Assembly (NCBI GenBank): GCA_900322215.1
Contig: ONYW01000009.1
Location: forward strand, 1-43,471
Direction: 5' to 3'
Length of the DNA stretch: 43,471 nucleotides
Origin: an uncultured Eubacteriales bacterium
GTDB lineage: Bacteria; Bacillota; Clostridia; Christensenellales; CAG-917
This document shows, piece after piece, positions 9,679 to 17,079 of this stretch. The notes below the pieces were generated by a model. The model ran no database searches and was not told the origin of the DNA. It worked only from the letters and a program-made list of their open reading frames with translations. Within the stretch, counting starts at the first letter, position 1, and the number at the start of each line of letters is the position of its first letter. Both the position numbers and the translations under genes were made by a program.

Positions 9679-10085
9679 CACTCAGCAGTTCGAAGACGCG
9701 CCGGAGTTCCGACTCACTCGTTCAAAGACGGAATTGGAGTCGCAGAGGCGACGACCGCGTGAGTGTGTCCCGACTGATATACAGTACGCCTCGACGGCGA
9801 GGCTCCGTTCTTTTTCGCCCAAAGAGGCGTGGCATAATGAGAGTACGATACATTTGAGGGCACCGACGGTGCTTCCCGAAGCGGGTATAAAGCATTGTAG
9901 AGAATAGCAAGGTCAAAATGCGATAATACAATTTTCCATAAACCAAGCATTTTGACTTGTGTTCAGTTCAGACGCGGTGGGAAGAACCATACGAAGGAGA
10001 TGGGAAAACTTTATTTAAGGTTTTACCCATACAGCCGGTGTCACGTAGGAAAGGGTGTTGCATTTAAGGTAGAACAACGACAGCC
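9679..10085 (+). repeat. Family B composite repeat, copy B2
   Basis: Follows A3 directly. Close to B4 along its whole length: GAAGACGGAATTGGAGTC, CCGCGTGAGTGTGTCCCGAC, CGCCTCGACGGCGAGGC hairpin, AAAGAGGCGTGGCATAATGA, then GCAAGGTCAAAATGC paired with GCATTTTGACTTGTGTTC, then CCATACGAAGGAGATGGG with GGAAAAC...GTTTTACC. It ends about 80 bases before the GH13 gene. No coding sequence is supported in 9541-10164. Confidence 0.8.
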
Positions 10086-10102
10086 TATTTAATATATTTT
10101 TG

Positions 10103-10150
10103 AGCGAAGCGAGAATTCACGATGGCGTCGCCATCAATTCACTGTGAGTG
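10103..10150. repeat. Short hairpin array, linker type AATTCAC
   Basis: GAGCGAAGCGAG is followed by GAATTCAC, the palindrome GATGGCgtCGCCATC, AATTCAC, then TGTGAGTGCTTGCAC. It has the same architecture as the arrays at 6873 and 27475, but with its own linker. It overlaps the leader of the GH13 gene. Confidence 0.55.
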
Positions 10151-10164
10151 CTTGCACGAACTAT

Positions 10165-12069
10165 ATGTACAATCCATTACTTCACAAACGACCATACGGC
10201 GCGACTGTCGCCGGCAAAGAAACGACGATCACTTTCCCGCTTGATTCAAGACTTGGCATCAAGAGGGTTTTTGTTGTAATAAGAAAGGTCTTCGGAGTCG
10301 GTTGTGAAAAGTGCGAGTGTATGAGGGCGGACAATTATTCCGTCGGAGAAGTCGGAGGAGCGTTCGAGTCAAAGTACGAAGACGTAGGAGCGGTGGAGAC
10401 CACTTTCCGCTTTGAACTTAATCACACGCACAGCGAGGACGGACAAGACTTCTTTGTTTGCACGTTCACGCTCAAGGACTACGGCGTGTACAACTACCGC
10501 TTTGAGGGCGAGAGGCAGGACGGCACCACGGCATACTTCGGCAGGAACTTCGACGGCACCGCAATAAGCGGCGAATGGTTGCCGGAATGGCAGTTGACCG
10601 TGTCAAAAGAGGACTATAAAACCCCGAATTGGGCAAAACAAGGTGTTATCTATCAAATATTCGCCGACCGTTTTGCAAAGGCGGGAGAAGTCAAATTTGA
10701 CAAACACGGCACTCTCCACAAAGACTGGTATGAACGCCCCGAGGTGGCGGAGCCTGGCAAGGACTACAAGGCGGACGACTTCTTTGGAGGCAACGCGAGA
10801 GGCATAATCTCAAAACTCGATTACCTCAAGAGCCTGAACGTCTCGCTCATATATCTATCTCCGATTTTCAAGTCGGGCTCTAATCACCGCTACGACACAG
10901 GCGACTATATGCAGGTGGACGAACTCTTCGGTACGGAAGAGGAACTTCGCTCCCTCATCGAAGAGGCGAAGAAGCGCGGCATACGGATTATGCTTGACGG
11001 CGTGTTCAACCACACGGGTGCGGACAGCATATATTTCAACAGAGAGGGCAACTACGACTCTCTCGGCGCGTATCAGTCCAAGGAATCCCCGTATTACGAC
11101 TGGTTTGACTTTGAAGAATTTCCTGACAAATACAACTGTTGGTGGGGAAGCACCGTCGTGCCCACCGTCAACAAAAAGGCAAAGGGCTATCAGCGTCTCG
11201 TGCTCGGCGACGGCGGAGTCATAGACAAGTGGACGAGGCTCGGCATTTCGGGCTGGCGCTTTGACGTCGTGGACGAACTCCCTATAGACTTCACGACCGC
11301 ACTCTGCGGAAAAGTCAAAGAAAACGGACAGGACGTCCTCATCGTCGGCGAAGTGTGGGAAGACGCTACGACAAAAATCTCATACGACAAGTGGAGACCG
11401 TACTTTATGGGCGGGCAACTCGACTCCGTCATGAACTATCCTTTCAAAGAGGCAATAATAAGCTTTATCACGACCGGCAACCGCCACGCGTTTGTAGAGT
11501 CCGTCACGAGAATAATCGAGAATTATCCGAAGGAGAGCCTTGACTGCCTTATGAACCTCATCGACAGTCACGACACCGTCCGCGCGCTCACAAGACTCAG
11601 CGGCGTCGTCGCTCCCGACGACAAAAAGGAAAGAGCGGACTACCGCCTCTCACAAGAAAAATACGAACTTGCAAAAAAGCGCTTGAAGTTTGCTTCCGCG
11701 CTGCAATATACACTCCCCGGCGTGCCTTGCCTTTACTACGGCGACGAGGCGGGCGTGCAGGGCTTTGAAGATCCTATGAACCGCGGCACCTACCCGTGGG
11801 GAAGAGAGGACGAAGACCTCATCGAGCATTACAAATCCCTCGGCGCACTCCGCCGTGAATACGCCGACTTCTTCAAAGGCGAAACCGTGTTCCTGCCCGA
11901 CAACGAACTCGTCGTCTTCGAGCGCAGAGCAAAAGGGCAACGCCTCACAGTCTTTGCCAACGCCAACCCATATCCCGTCCGCCGCAACATCTTCGCCCTC
12001 GGCGACTCCGGCCGTATTTTGGAATCGGCAGTTATAGAGCCGTTGTCCGTTCAGATTTATAGGAACTAA
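10165..12069 (+). CDS. GH13 alpha-glucan hydrolase (neopullulanase/maltogenic amylase-like)
   Basis: Predicted to hydrolyse alpha-1,4 (perhaps also alpha-1,6) bonds in oligosaccharides or debranched glycogen. From ATG 10165 the product is 634 aa with no signal peptide, so it acts in the cytoplasm. An N-terminal beta domain (about 1-140) precedes a GH13 barrel with VIYQIFADRF, DGVFNHTG, GWRFDVVDE (nucleophile Asp367), VGEVWED (acid/base Glu396) and LIDSHDTV (Asp470). The N-terminal domain and these motifs suit the neopullulanase/cyclomaltodextrinase group, but the exact substrate cannot be read. The start is uncertain: GTG 10144 is in frame and neither has a clear ribosome site. A terminator follows at 12091. 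Confidence 0.88.
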   Translation: MYNPLLHKRPYGATVAGKETTITFPLDSRLGIKRVFVVIRKVFGVGCEKCECMRADNYSVGEVGGAFESKYEDVGAVETTFRFELNHTHSEDGQDFFVCTFTLKDYGVYNYRFEGERQDGTTAYFGRNFDGTAISGEWLPEWQLTVSKEDYKTPNWAKQGVIYQIFADRFAKAGEVKFDKHGTLHKDWYERPEVAEPGKDYKADDFFGGNARGIISKLDYLKSLNVSLIYLSPIFKSGSNHRYDTGDYMQVDELFGTEEELRSLIEEAKKRGIRIMLDGVFNHTGADSIYFNREGNYDSLGAYQSKESPYYDWFDFEEFPDKYNCWWGSTVVPTVNKKAKGYQRLVLGDGGVIDKWTRLGISGWRFDVVDELPIDFTTALCGKVKENGQDVLIVGEVWEDATTKISYDKWRPYFMGGQLDSVMNYPFKEAIISFITTGNRHAFVESVTRIIENYPKESLDCLMNLIDSHDTVRALTRLSGVVAPDDKKERADYRLSQEKYELAKKRLKFASALQYTLPGVPCLYYGDEAGVQGFEDPMNRGTYPWGREDEDLIEHYKSLGALRREYADFFKGETVFLPDNELVVFERRAKGQRLTVFANANPYPVRRNIFALGDSGRILESAVIEPLSVQIYRN

Positions 12070-12090
12070 AACCCATAATTTCGCAAACAA

Positions 12091-12115
12091 AAAACCGCTC
12101 GCTTGAGCGGTTTTT
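12091..12115. terminator. Intrinsic terminator, bidirectional
   Basis: AAAACCGCTCgcttGAGCGGTTTTT is a perfect stem with A and T tracts. It lies between the convergent GH13 gene and the zinc-ribbon gene. Its AAAACCGC/GCGGTTTT ends equal the outer ends of most family A elements, so it looks like the same terminator without the internal domain. Confidence 0.85.
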
Positions 12116-12131
12116 AAATCAAAAATATAGG

Positions 12132-12560
12132 TTATTTTGTTATATCGTCAATATATTCTTTTGCAGCCCCACAATTTTTACAGTATTTTGCGTCAGATGG
12201 GTTTTTAGTGTAGCAGTTTTCACACATCCAATATTCATTTTCACTTAAATCGACGTGCTTCATTTGCGGGTTTTCAGATGCCCTGTTTTGTGGTATGCTT
12301 GTTTGCTCGCTCTTTTGGTCGGGTGACATAAAACAAATTATAATGAGTCCAATAGCACCTAGGAAAAATCCGAGTATGAAGCCTGTGTTCTTTGAAACGC
12401 CACGCGTTTCTGCTATCATACGGCAAATTGCGCCAAAAATACAAGCAACAACAAGAGCACCAACGATACTGCCAATAACATAACCGGCAATTATTCCCGC
12501 ACTCAATGCTGTATCTACATTTGGATTATATGCTGATTCAGCCATAATAAAACCAATCAT
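12132..12560 (-). CDS. Small membrane protein with C-terminal zinc ribbon
   Basis: I do not recognise a named family. The 142-aa protein has two hydrophobic segments (about residues 20-45 and 62-80) and a C-terminal zinc ribbon, CENCYTKNPSDAKYCKNCG (C-x2-C...C-x2-C), expected on the cytoplasmic side. ATG 12560 has a good ribosome site (AAGGAGAAAATT). It is divergent from a small XRE regulator, which probably controls it. Codon use is more AT-rich than the surrounding metabolic genes, hinting at an accessory origin. Function unknown. Confidence 0.7.
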   Translation of the reverse strand: MIGFIMAESAYNPNVDTALSAGIIAGYVIGSIVGALVVACIFGAICRMIAETRGVSKNTGFILGFFLGAIGLIIICFMSPDQKSEQTSIPQNRASENPQMKHVDLSENEYWMCENCYTKNPSDAKYCKNCGAAKEYIDDITK

Positions 12561-12567
12561 AATTTTC

Positions 12568-12628
12568 TCCTTTGTATAAATTTGTGTTTTCTACAAAGGA
12601 TTATATAGTAATTATTCCTATAAGTCAA
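12568..12628 (-). promoter_or_regulatory. Promoter and possible operator/SD hairpin for the zinc-ribbon gene
   Basis: On the minus strand TTGACT (12628-12623), 17 nt and TATAAT (12605-12600) form a near-consensus promoter. The transcript would start near 12593 and carry the inverted repeat ACAAAGGA (12600-12593)/TCCTTTGT (12575-12568). The second arm covers the gene's Shine-Dalgarno, so it could be masked. The octamer TTCCTATA occurs at 12615 and 12645, exactly 30 bp apart. The first copy is inside the promoter spacer, a plausible XRE operator. Confidence 0.55.
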
Positions 12629-12676
12629 GATTAAATATGGATTTTTCCTATATTGTAGGCGTATCGGAGGTGGAAT

Positions 12677-12892
12677 ATGCAAACGAATGATATTGCCAAG
12701 ATTGTAGGTGAGAATTTGAAGGCCGCAAGAAAAGCAAAAGGTTTTACGCAGGCGCAAATGGCCAAAGAATTGAATAAGTATCAACCTGATTATTCCGAGT
12801 ATGAAAACGGAATCATTGAACTTGATTATCAAAAAATCGTTTATCTATGCAATCTTTTGGATATAACGCCAAACGACTTGTTTGGATTTTAA
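12677..12892 (+). CDS. XRE-family helix-turn-helix regulator
   Basis: A 71-aa single-domain DNA-binding protein. It has the Cro/C1-type fold: VGENLKAARKAKGFTQAQMA, then ELNKYQPDYSEYENGI as turn and recognition helix, then LDYQKIVYLCNLLDITPNDLFG, the usual end. The ribosome site GGAGGTG lies before ATG 12677. It has no ligand or protease domain. It faces the zinc-ribbon gene at 12560 across 116 bp and probably regulates it and itself, by analogy with such pairs. AT-rich compared with neighbours. Confidence 0.85.
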   Translation: MQTNDIAKIVGENLKAARKAKGFTQAQMAKELNKYQPDYSEYENGIIELDYQKIVYLCNLLDITPNDLFGF

Positions 12893-12907
12893 TTATATTT
12901 TTGTTTA

Positions 12908-13029
12908 GAACTGTGTGATTGAGATGAAGAGCGCGAAAAAGCCCGTCTGCGACGGAGGCGCGTACTGACACGTACGTAACTCCCGAGCAGGCGGGCTTTG
13001 ACAATGCTATTCGCTCAATCACGCAGTTC
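12908..13029 (-). repeat. Family A structured element, copy A4
   Basis: Read on the minus strand (13029 to 12908): GAACTGCGTGATTGAG, GCGAATAGCATTGTCAAAGCCC, an apical GTAC-containing hairpin, GGGCTTTTTCGCGCTCTTCATCT, then CTCAATCACACAGTTC. The arms are complementary, but the outer sequence is GAACTGCG rather than AAAACCGC because it encodes the last residues (ELRD) and stop of rubrerythrin. Its core is closest to A5. Confidence 0.8.
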
Positions 13030-13599
13030 GAGCATTACAAAGCCTTGCTCTGCTTGGCATAGAGGACACTTGTCCCAAGCCTCTGTCAGTTCGGCTTCGT
13101 AGCCGCAGGTGGAGCATTTCCATTTGATTTTTTTGTTCTTTTTGTAGGCGGTGTCCGTGGAGAATTGATTGTAGAGGTCGAGGAAGAGTTTTTTGTGGCA
13201 CTCCTCGACGGAGGCGGTCATGGCAAAGAGGTTTGCTATCTCTTCAAAGCCTTCTTCTCTCGCTGTCTTTTCAAATTCTTTATAGAGTTGTCTGTCGTGT
13301 TCCTCGTCTTCGGCGGCGAGTTTCAAGTTTTCTACGAGGTTCCACTTTTCTCTGAAAGGGTAGCCTGCGGTGATGTCGATATTCTCGATGAGTTTCGGGC
13401 TTGCCTCTTGAATGTAGGTGTAGAACATACGTCCGTGGTTGAACTCGTTGAAGGCTATCTTGTCGATGACTTCGGCGAGGTAGTTGAAGCCCTCGTTTCT
13501 CGCGCCGTATTCGATGAATTTGTAGCGCGTGGAGGCTTGCGTTTCGCCCGCAAAGGAGCGCGCGAGGTTGTGAATTGTTTTACTTTCCAAAAGTTTCAT
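13015..13599 (-). CDS. Rubrerythrin
   Basis: A non-heme di-iron peroxidase that protects anaerobes by reducing hydrogen peroxide. The 194-aa protein has a ferritin-like four-helix domain with FAGETQASTRYKFIEYGARN, FNEFNHGRMFYTYI and AAEDEEHDRQLYKEFEKTA. A C-terminal rubredoxin-like knuckle pair (CSTCGYEA...CPLC) binds iron. ATG 13599 is chosen because AAGGAGAAACAAC sits just upstream and the product starts MKLLESKTIHNL as in relatives. A reading frame extends 42 codons further but has no ribosome site and crosses the divergent promoter. The last four codons lie inside element A4. Confidence 0.92.
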   Translation of the reverse strand: MKLLESKTIHNLARSFAGETQASTRYKFIEYGARNEGFNYLAEVIDKIAFNEFNHGRMFYTYIQEASPKLIENIDITAGYPFREKWNLVENLKLAAEDEEHDRQLYKEFEKTAREEGFEEIANLFAMTASVEECHKKLFLDLYNQFSTDTAYKKNKKIKWKCSTCGYEAELTEAWDKCPLCQAEQGFVMLELRD

Positions 13600-13664
13600 G
13601 TTGTTTCTCCTTTTCGTTTTTATGATTATTGCAAAATAGCGGGAAAAATATACAATAAAACCTT

Positions 13665-13694
13665 TTGAAAACTTTGTTTTTGTGATATTATAAT
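13665..13694 (+). promoter_or_regulatory. Promoter for the Mrp-type ATPase gene
   Basis: TTGAAA at 13665-13670 and TATAAT at 13689-13694 with an 18-nt spacer. The start would be near 13701, giving a leader of about 27 nt containing AAAAAAGGAG. Confidence 0.7.
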
Positions 13695-13727
13695 AAGGAA
13701 CAAAATAAAAACAAAAAAGGAGCAATT

Positions 13728-14537
13728 ATGAGCGATTGCACACACGATTGCGGTTCTTGCGGCGAAAACTGCCCAAGCCGTATTCAGTTTGAAAAATTGA
13801 ACGAGTTCTCATCCGTCAAAAAGGTCATTGGCGTAGTCAGTGGCAAAGGCGGAGTCGGAAAATCACTCGTGACGTCCTTGCTCGCCGTCGGTATGGCAAA
13901 GAAAGGACACGACGTCGGCATTCTTGACGCCGACGTGACAGGTCCGTCCATTCCGAAGGCGTTCGGCATTCACGCAGGACTCGAAGGGGACGAAACGGGC
14001 CTCTATCCTGCCATCTCACGCCTTGGCATAAAGGTCGTGTCTTCCAACCTTCTTTTGGAAGACGAGACGGATCCCGTCATTTGGCGTGGTCCCGTCATTG
14101 CGGGTATGGTCAAACAGTTCTGGACGGACGTCGTTTGGGACAACGTAGACTATATGTTTGTGGACATGCCTCCGGGAACGGGCGACGTACCGCTCACGGT
14201 CTTCCAGTCCATAAAACTTGACGGTATCGTCATCGTCACTTCTCCGCAAGAACTCGTCTCTATGATAGTCGAAAAGGCAGTCAAGATGGCAAACAAGATG
14301 AACATCAAAATCTACGGCGTTGTCGAGAACATGAGTTATATCAAGTGCCCGGACTGCGGCAAAGAGATCAACCTCTTTGGCAAGAGCAATATAAACGAAG
14401 TGGCAAAAGACTTCAACCTCAAAGTCCTCGGACGTATGCCTATGGACGCGGAAATCGCAAAGGCGGTTGACGCGGGCGAAGTCGAAACTTTGAACGCAAT
14501 GGAATATCTCCCTGACGCACTCAAAGAAATAGAGTAA
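13728..14537 (+). CDS. Mrp/NBP35-type P-loop ATPase, Fe-S cluster carrier
   Basis: A cytosolic carrier thought to hold Fe-S clusters and deliver them to target proteins in an ATP-dependent way. The 269-aa protein starts with a Cys-rich tail (CTHDCGSCGENC, residues 4-15) typical of NBP35-like members. The deviant Walker A GKGGVGKS follows at 39-46, then VDMPPGTGDVPLT, and a C-terminal MSYIKCPDCGKEINLFG with the CxxC that bridges clusters in the dimer. Good ribosome site (AAAGGAGCAATT). It is divergent from rubrerythrin. The stop TAA (14535-14537) opens element A5. Confidence 0.9.
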   Translation: MSDCTHDCGSCGENCPSRIQFEKLNEFSSVKKVIGVVSGKGGVGKSLVTSLLAVGMAKKGHDVGILDADVTGPSIPKAFGIHAGLEGDETGLYPAISRLGIKVVSSNLLLEDETDPVIWRGPVIAGMVKQFWTDVVWDNVDYMFVDMPPGTGDVPLTVFQSIKLDGIVIVTSPQELVSMIVEKAVKMANKMNIKIYGVVENMSYIKCPDCGKEINLFGKSNINEVAKDFNLKVLGRMPMDAEIAKAVDAGEVETLNAMEYLPDALKEIE

Positions 14538-14658
14538 AACCGCACTATTTAGCGAATAGCATTGTTAAAGCCCGTTTGTTCGAGGGTCGCGTACGTATTG
14601 TACGCTCATCTCTCACAAACGGGCTTTTCCGTGCTCTTCATCTAAATATTGCGGTTTT
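14535..14658 (+). repeat. Family A structured element, copy A5
   Basis: Arms TAAAACCGCACTATTTAG and CTAAATATTGCGGTTTTA. Inside are GCGAATAGCATTGTTAAAGCCCGTTTG, paired with CAAACGGGCTTTTC, an apex GCGTACGTATTGTACGC, and the 3' box GCTCTTCATCT. Its first bases are the stop of the Mrp gene and its last bases overlap the stop (TTA, 14657) of the convergent radical SAM gene, so one element closes two genes. Confidence 0.85.
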
Positions 14659-15355
14659 AAAAGTTGTAGCCTCTTATGCCGACCATACCGACTTTATCTT
14701 TGAAGAATGGGACAAAACTCTCTGTTTCGGCTTTTGTGAAGTCGGTGAAGCCGTGGGAGATACAGCCCTCGGTGTCATTGTAGTGCTGCATGAAATATCT
14801 CTTTGCACCCGATATCCACTCGGCTATCTCTTGCATATCGTCCGCAGTATGGAACTCCTTGATGAGGGTGGTGCGAAACTCATAGTCTATATTTGATGCT
14901 TTGAGCATCTCGACGCTCTCGGAAATCTTGTCCATATCCACGTTTTCTATGCCGGTGGTAAGTGGGTATTTCGCCTTGCTGTTTTTGATGTCCATTGCGA
15001 CGTAGTCGAGAAGTCCGCGGTCAAGCAGGTCTTTCAAAACGTCGGGGCGGAGACCGTTCGTGTCAAGTTTTGTGGCATAACCGAGCGCACGCACTTTCTC
15101 ATAAAACTCGGCAAGTCCTTTTTGCAAAGTCGCCTCGCCGCCCGTCACGCATACGGCGTCCACAAGCCCTTTGCGCTTTGTGAGGTAGTCAAAGACTTCG
15201 TCAAGGGAAATCTCATGACTCTTTATGTCACCGACGACGAGCGCGCCGTTGTGACAAAACGGACAACGGAAATTGCAACCGCCTGTAAACACCGTACAAG
15301 CGATCTTGCCGTCAAAATCCACCATAGAAAACTTTTCAAATCCACATACTATCAT
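14657..15355 (-). CDS. Radical SAM activating enzyme (anaerobic ribonucleotide reductase activase, NrdG type)
   Basis: Predicted to use a [4Fe-4S] cluster and S-adenosylmethionine to install a glycyl radical on a partner enzyme. The 232-aa protein opens with MIVCGFEKFSMVDFDGKI and has the radical SAM cluster motif GGCNFRCPFC (Cys27, Cys31, Cys34), then VTGGEATLQKGL and KLDTNGLRPDVL. These fit the NrdG2-like activating-protein family. No nrdD is in the window, so the partner is unknown and a pyruvate-formate-lyase-type partner cannot be excluded. No Shine-Dalgarno is visible, and the predicted start of transcription is only a few bases before the ATG. Confidence 0.85.
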   Translation of the reverse strand: MIVCGFEKFSMVDFDGKIACTVFTGGCNFRCPFCHNGALVVGDIKSHEISLDEVFDYLTKRKGLVDAVCVTGGEATLQKGLAEFYEKVRALGYATKLDTNGLRPDVLKDLLDRGLLDYVAMDIKNSKAKYPLTTGIENVDMDKISESVEMLKASNIDYEFRTTLIKEFHTADDMQEIAEWISGAKRYFMQHYNDTEGCISHGFTDFTKAETESFVPFFKDKVGMVGIRGYNF

Positions 15356-15364
15356 AGTGAAGAT

Positions 15365-15393
15365 ATTTTAGCATAGAAAAGTCGGAAACTCAA
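15365..15393 (-). promoter_or_regulatory. Promoter of the radical SAM gene, near-leaderless
   Basis: On the minus strand TTGAGT (15393-15388), 17 nt and TAAAAT (15370-15365), with an extended TGC just before it. Transcription should begin near 15358, about three bases before the ATG at 15355. No ribosome site is present. Confidence 0.55.
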
Positions 15394-15400
15394 ACATTTC

Positions 15401-15429
15401 TTTACATAATAATATAAAACTGCTATAAT
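15401..15429 (+). promoter_or_regulatory. Promoter of the chromate transporter pair, leaderless
   Basis: TTTACA at 15401-15406, 17 nt, TATAAT at 15424-15429. Seven bases downstream of the hexamer is 15436-15437, and the ATG is at 15437. No ribosome site exists in between, so the mRNA is predicted to start at the initiation codon. Confidence 0.6.
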
Positions 15430-15436
15430 AAAATAT

Positions 15437-16210
15437 ATGCAAAAGAAATCCGCAAAGCAATATTTGAAAGAACTGTTTACGATGTTCGCTATCTTTTTCA
15501 AGATAGGGCTTTTTTCGTTTGGCGGCGGATATGCTATGCTTGCGCTCATCGAAAACGAAGTTGTCGAAAAGCGCGGGTGGCTGTCGCATGCGGAACTTAA
15601 CGAAGTCTTTGCTATTGCGGAGAGTACGCCGGGGCCTATCGCCATCAACACGGCGACTTTTATCGGCGCAAAACGCTTGGGCATCTTTGGAGGTATAATC
15701 GCAACGCTCGGCGTGGTGCTACCGTCATTTGCCATCATCGTTGCGCTCTCCTACGTCCTCGAACTCGTCATGGAAAACAAGTGGGTGGGCTTCCTCTTCC
15801 GCGGAATCAGAGTCGGCGTGCTTGTTCTCATCGCAAAGGCGGTACTGTCGTTTTTCAAGAACATGAAAAAGACGGTGTTTTCATTCTTCCTTTGCATCAC
15901 GGCGTTCATTCTCGTCTTCCTTGTAAAGGTCGACGTGATATACGTTATACTCGGCACGATTCTCGTATGTTCGGTTGTAGTGGCATGGCAAAGTTATTAC
16001 AAAAATCACAAACTTCACATGCTCGGCACGGCGGAGTATTACAACGAGCGCGTCGGGAAACCGCTGGAGGCGGAAGAGTACGTCAGCGACAAAGCGGTGA
16101 AAAACAGCGTTTTAACTGTCAAAACCGAGACATTAAACCCCGTTTTTGACGAAGTTGCCAAAGATACAAAGCGGTCTAAGACCGCGAAGAGAGGAGGTGT
16201 GGAGCAATGA
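15437..16210 (+). CDS. Chromate transporter (CHR family), first subunit
   Basis: One half of a split CHR-type transporter. The 257-aa protein contains the family signature FKIGLFSFGGGYAMLALIENEV near the N-terminus and AIAESTPGPIAINTATFIGAKRLG, followed by about five hydrophobic segments and a hydrophilic, charged C-terminal tail (about 185-257) not needed in the core family. In other bacteria such short CHR pairs are linked to chromate efflux or sulfate-like anion transport; substrate here is unknown. The next gene starts within its stop codon (ATGA, 16207-16210). Internal ATG 15482 is an alternative start if the leaderless model is wrong. Confidence 0.88.
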   Translation: MQKKSAKQYLKELFTMFAIFFKIGLFSFGGGYAMLALIENEVVEKRGWLSHAELNEVFAIAESTPGPIAINTATFIGAKRLGIFGGIIATLGVVLPSFAIIVALSYVLELVMENKWVGFLFRGIRVGVLVLIAKAVLSFFKNMKKTVFSFFLCITAFILVFLVKVDVIYVILGTILVCSVVVAWQSYYKNHKLHMLGTAEYYNERVGKPLEAEEYVSDKAVKNSVLTVKTETLNPVFDEVAKDTKRSKTAKRGGVEQ

Positions 16211-16827
16211 TATACCTCGATCTCTTCTGGACGTTTTTCAAAATCGGACTCTTCACGATAGGCGGAGGGCAGGCGATGATCCCTATGATCATGACAAACG
16301 TCGTGGACAAAGGGTGGATGGAATACAATTCGCTCGTCGACTTTATAGCGATCAGCGAAAGCACGCCGGGTCCGTTTGCCGTGAACATCGCAACCTACTC
16401 GGGTATGGTGGCTGCGGAGGGTGCCGGGGCTATCGGCGTCATAGGCTCTATGTGCGCGACGCTCGGCGTAGTGCTTCCGTCCGTCATAATCATCCTCTTT
16501 ATCGCAAAGGTCTTCACGGAGTTTATGAAGAAAAAGGCTGTCAAGCAGGTCTTCCTCGGCGTCGGTTCAACCGTCACGGGATTGCTTGCGTCCGTATGGC
16601 TAAGCCTCTTCCTCACGATGATTTTCGGCATAAGCATCGCAAACTATCAGGTCGTCGGAACAGTCAACCCGGATTGGCTGAGCCTCGGACTATTTGCCGT
16701 CATCTTCCCGATTTCTTTCATCAAGATAAAGGGCAAAAAGTTCCCCGCGATTTTGCTTGTCGTGATATCCGCGCTTCTTGGACTCTTGGTCTTTGGACTT
16801 TGTGATTATGCGGGAATCAACATATAA
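16207..16827 (+). CDS. Chromate transporter (CHR family), second subunit
   Basis: The partner half of the CHR pair. The 206-aa protein has FFKIGLFTIGGGQAMIPMI and AISESTPGPFAVNIATYSGM, parallel to the first subunit, and five to six membrane segments, ending without a tail. The four-base overlap with the upstream gene and a ribosome site inside it (AGGAGGTGTGGAGCA) show a tightly coupled operon. Short-chain CHR proteins normally work as antiparallel pairs. A terminator follows within ten bases. Confidence 0.88.
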   Translation: MIYLDLFWTFFKIGLFTIGGGQAMIPMIMTNVVDKGWMEYNSLVDFIAISESTPGPFAVNIATYSGMVAAEGAGAIGVIGSMCATLGVVLPSVIIILFIAKVFTEFMKKKAVKQVFLGVGSTVTGLLASVWLSLFLTMIFGISIANYQVVGTVNPDWLSLGLFAVIFPISFIKIKGKKFPAILLVVISALLGLLVFGLCDYAGINI

Positions 16828-16832
16828 TATAT

Positions 16833-16868
16833 AAAGCCTCTCAAGCAGGGGCTTTATTTTTTTTATTT
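16833..16868 (+). terminator. Intrinsic terminator after the chromate transporter pair
   Basis: AAAGCC...GGCTTT stem with a short loop (TCAAG region), followed by a run of T from 16857. Confidence 0.75.
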
Positions 16869-16874
16869 TTGGTA

Positions 16875-16903
16875 TTTACTTTGTAAATATAATATTTTAT
16901 AAT
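16875..16903 (+). promoter_or_regulatory. Promoter for the sugar symporter
   Basis: TTTACT at 16875-16880, 17 nt, TATAAT at 16898-16903. Predicted start about 16910, leaving a leader of roughly 170 nt that contains the three repeats at 16950-17070. Confidence 0.6.
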
Positions 16904-16949
16904 ATATACGTTAAGGTTTAACAATATTCGCTTGATGTGTTTGTATAAA

Positions 16950-17070
16950 AGCAATAATAAACACACGAAGCACACGACCGGTTGGTGTTGTGCATAAAGC
17001 AATAATAAACACACGAAGCGTTACAGCTTGTGTATTGCAAGACAGCAATAATAAACAGGCGAAGCCTGGG
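16950..17070 (+). repeat. Triplicated leader repeat (AGCAATAATAAAC)
   Basis: AGCAATAATAAACA begins at 16950, 16998 and 17044, each followed by CACGAAGC or GGCGAAGC. Spacing is 48 and 46 bases. The last unit ends in the hairpin CAGGCgaaGCCTG next to the ribosome site GGGGGAG. It resembles the hairpin arrays but has longer units. Confidence 0.7.
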
Positions 17071-17079
17071 GGAGAAATT

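Noticed and set aside
9679..10085. Family B as an insertion sequence or degraded transposase
   Set aside because: Six frames give no transposase-like peptide in any copy, and conservation is in stems and boxes rather than codons.
12132..12892. Toxin-antitoxin assignment for the zinc-ribbon/XRE pair
   Set aside because: The genes are divergent rather than in one operon, and the membrane protein has no known toxin motif; only a regulator-target relation is supported.
12908..13029. Family A elements as tRNA genes
   Set aside because: No cloverleaf, no T-loop GTTCRA, no anticodon stem; the symmetry is a long palindrome.
13600..13725. 42-residue extension of rubrerythrin
   Set aside because: No ribosome site, crosses the divergent promoter, and ATG 13599 has an ideal AAGGAG.
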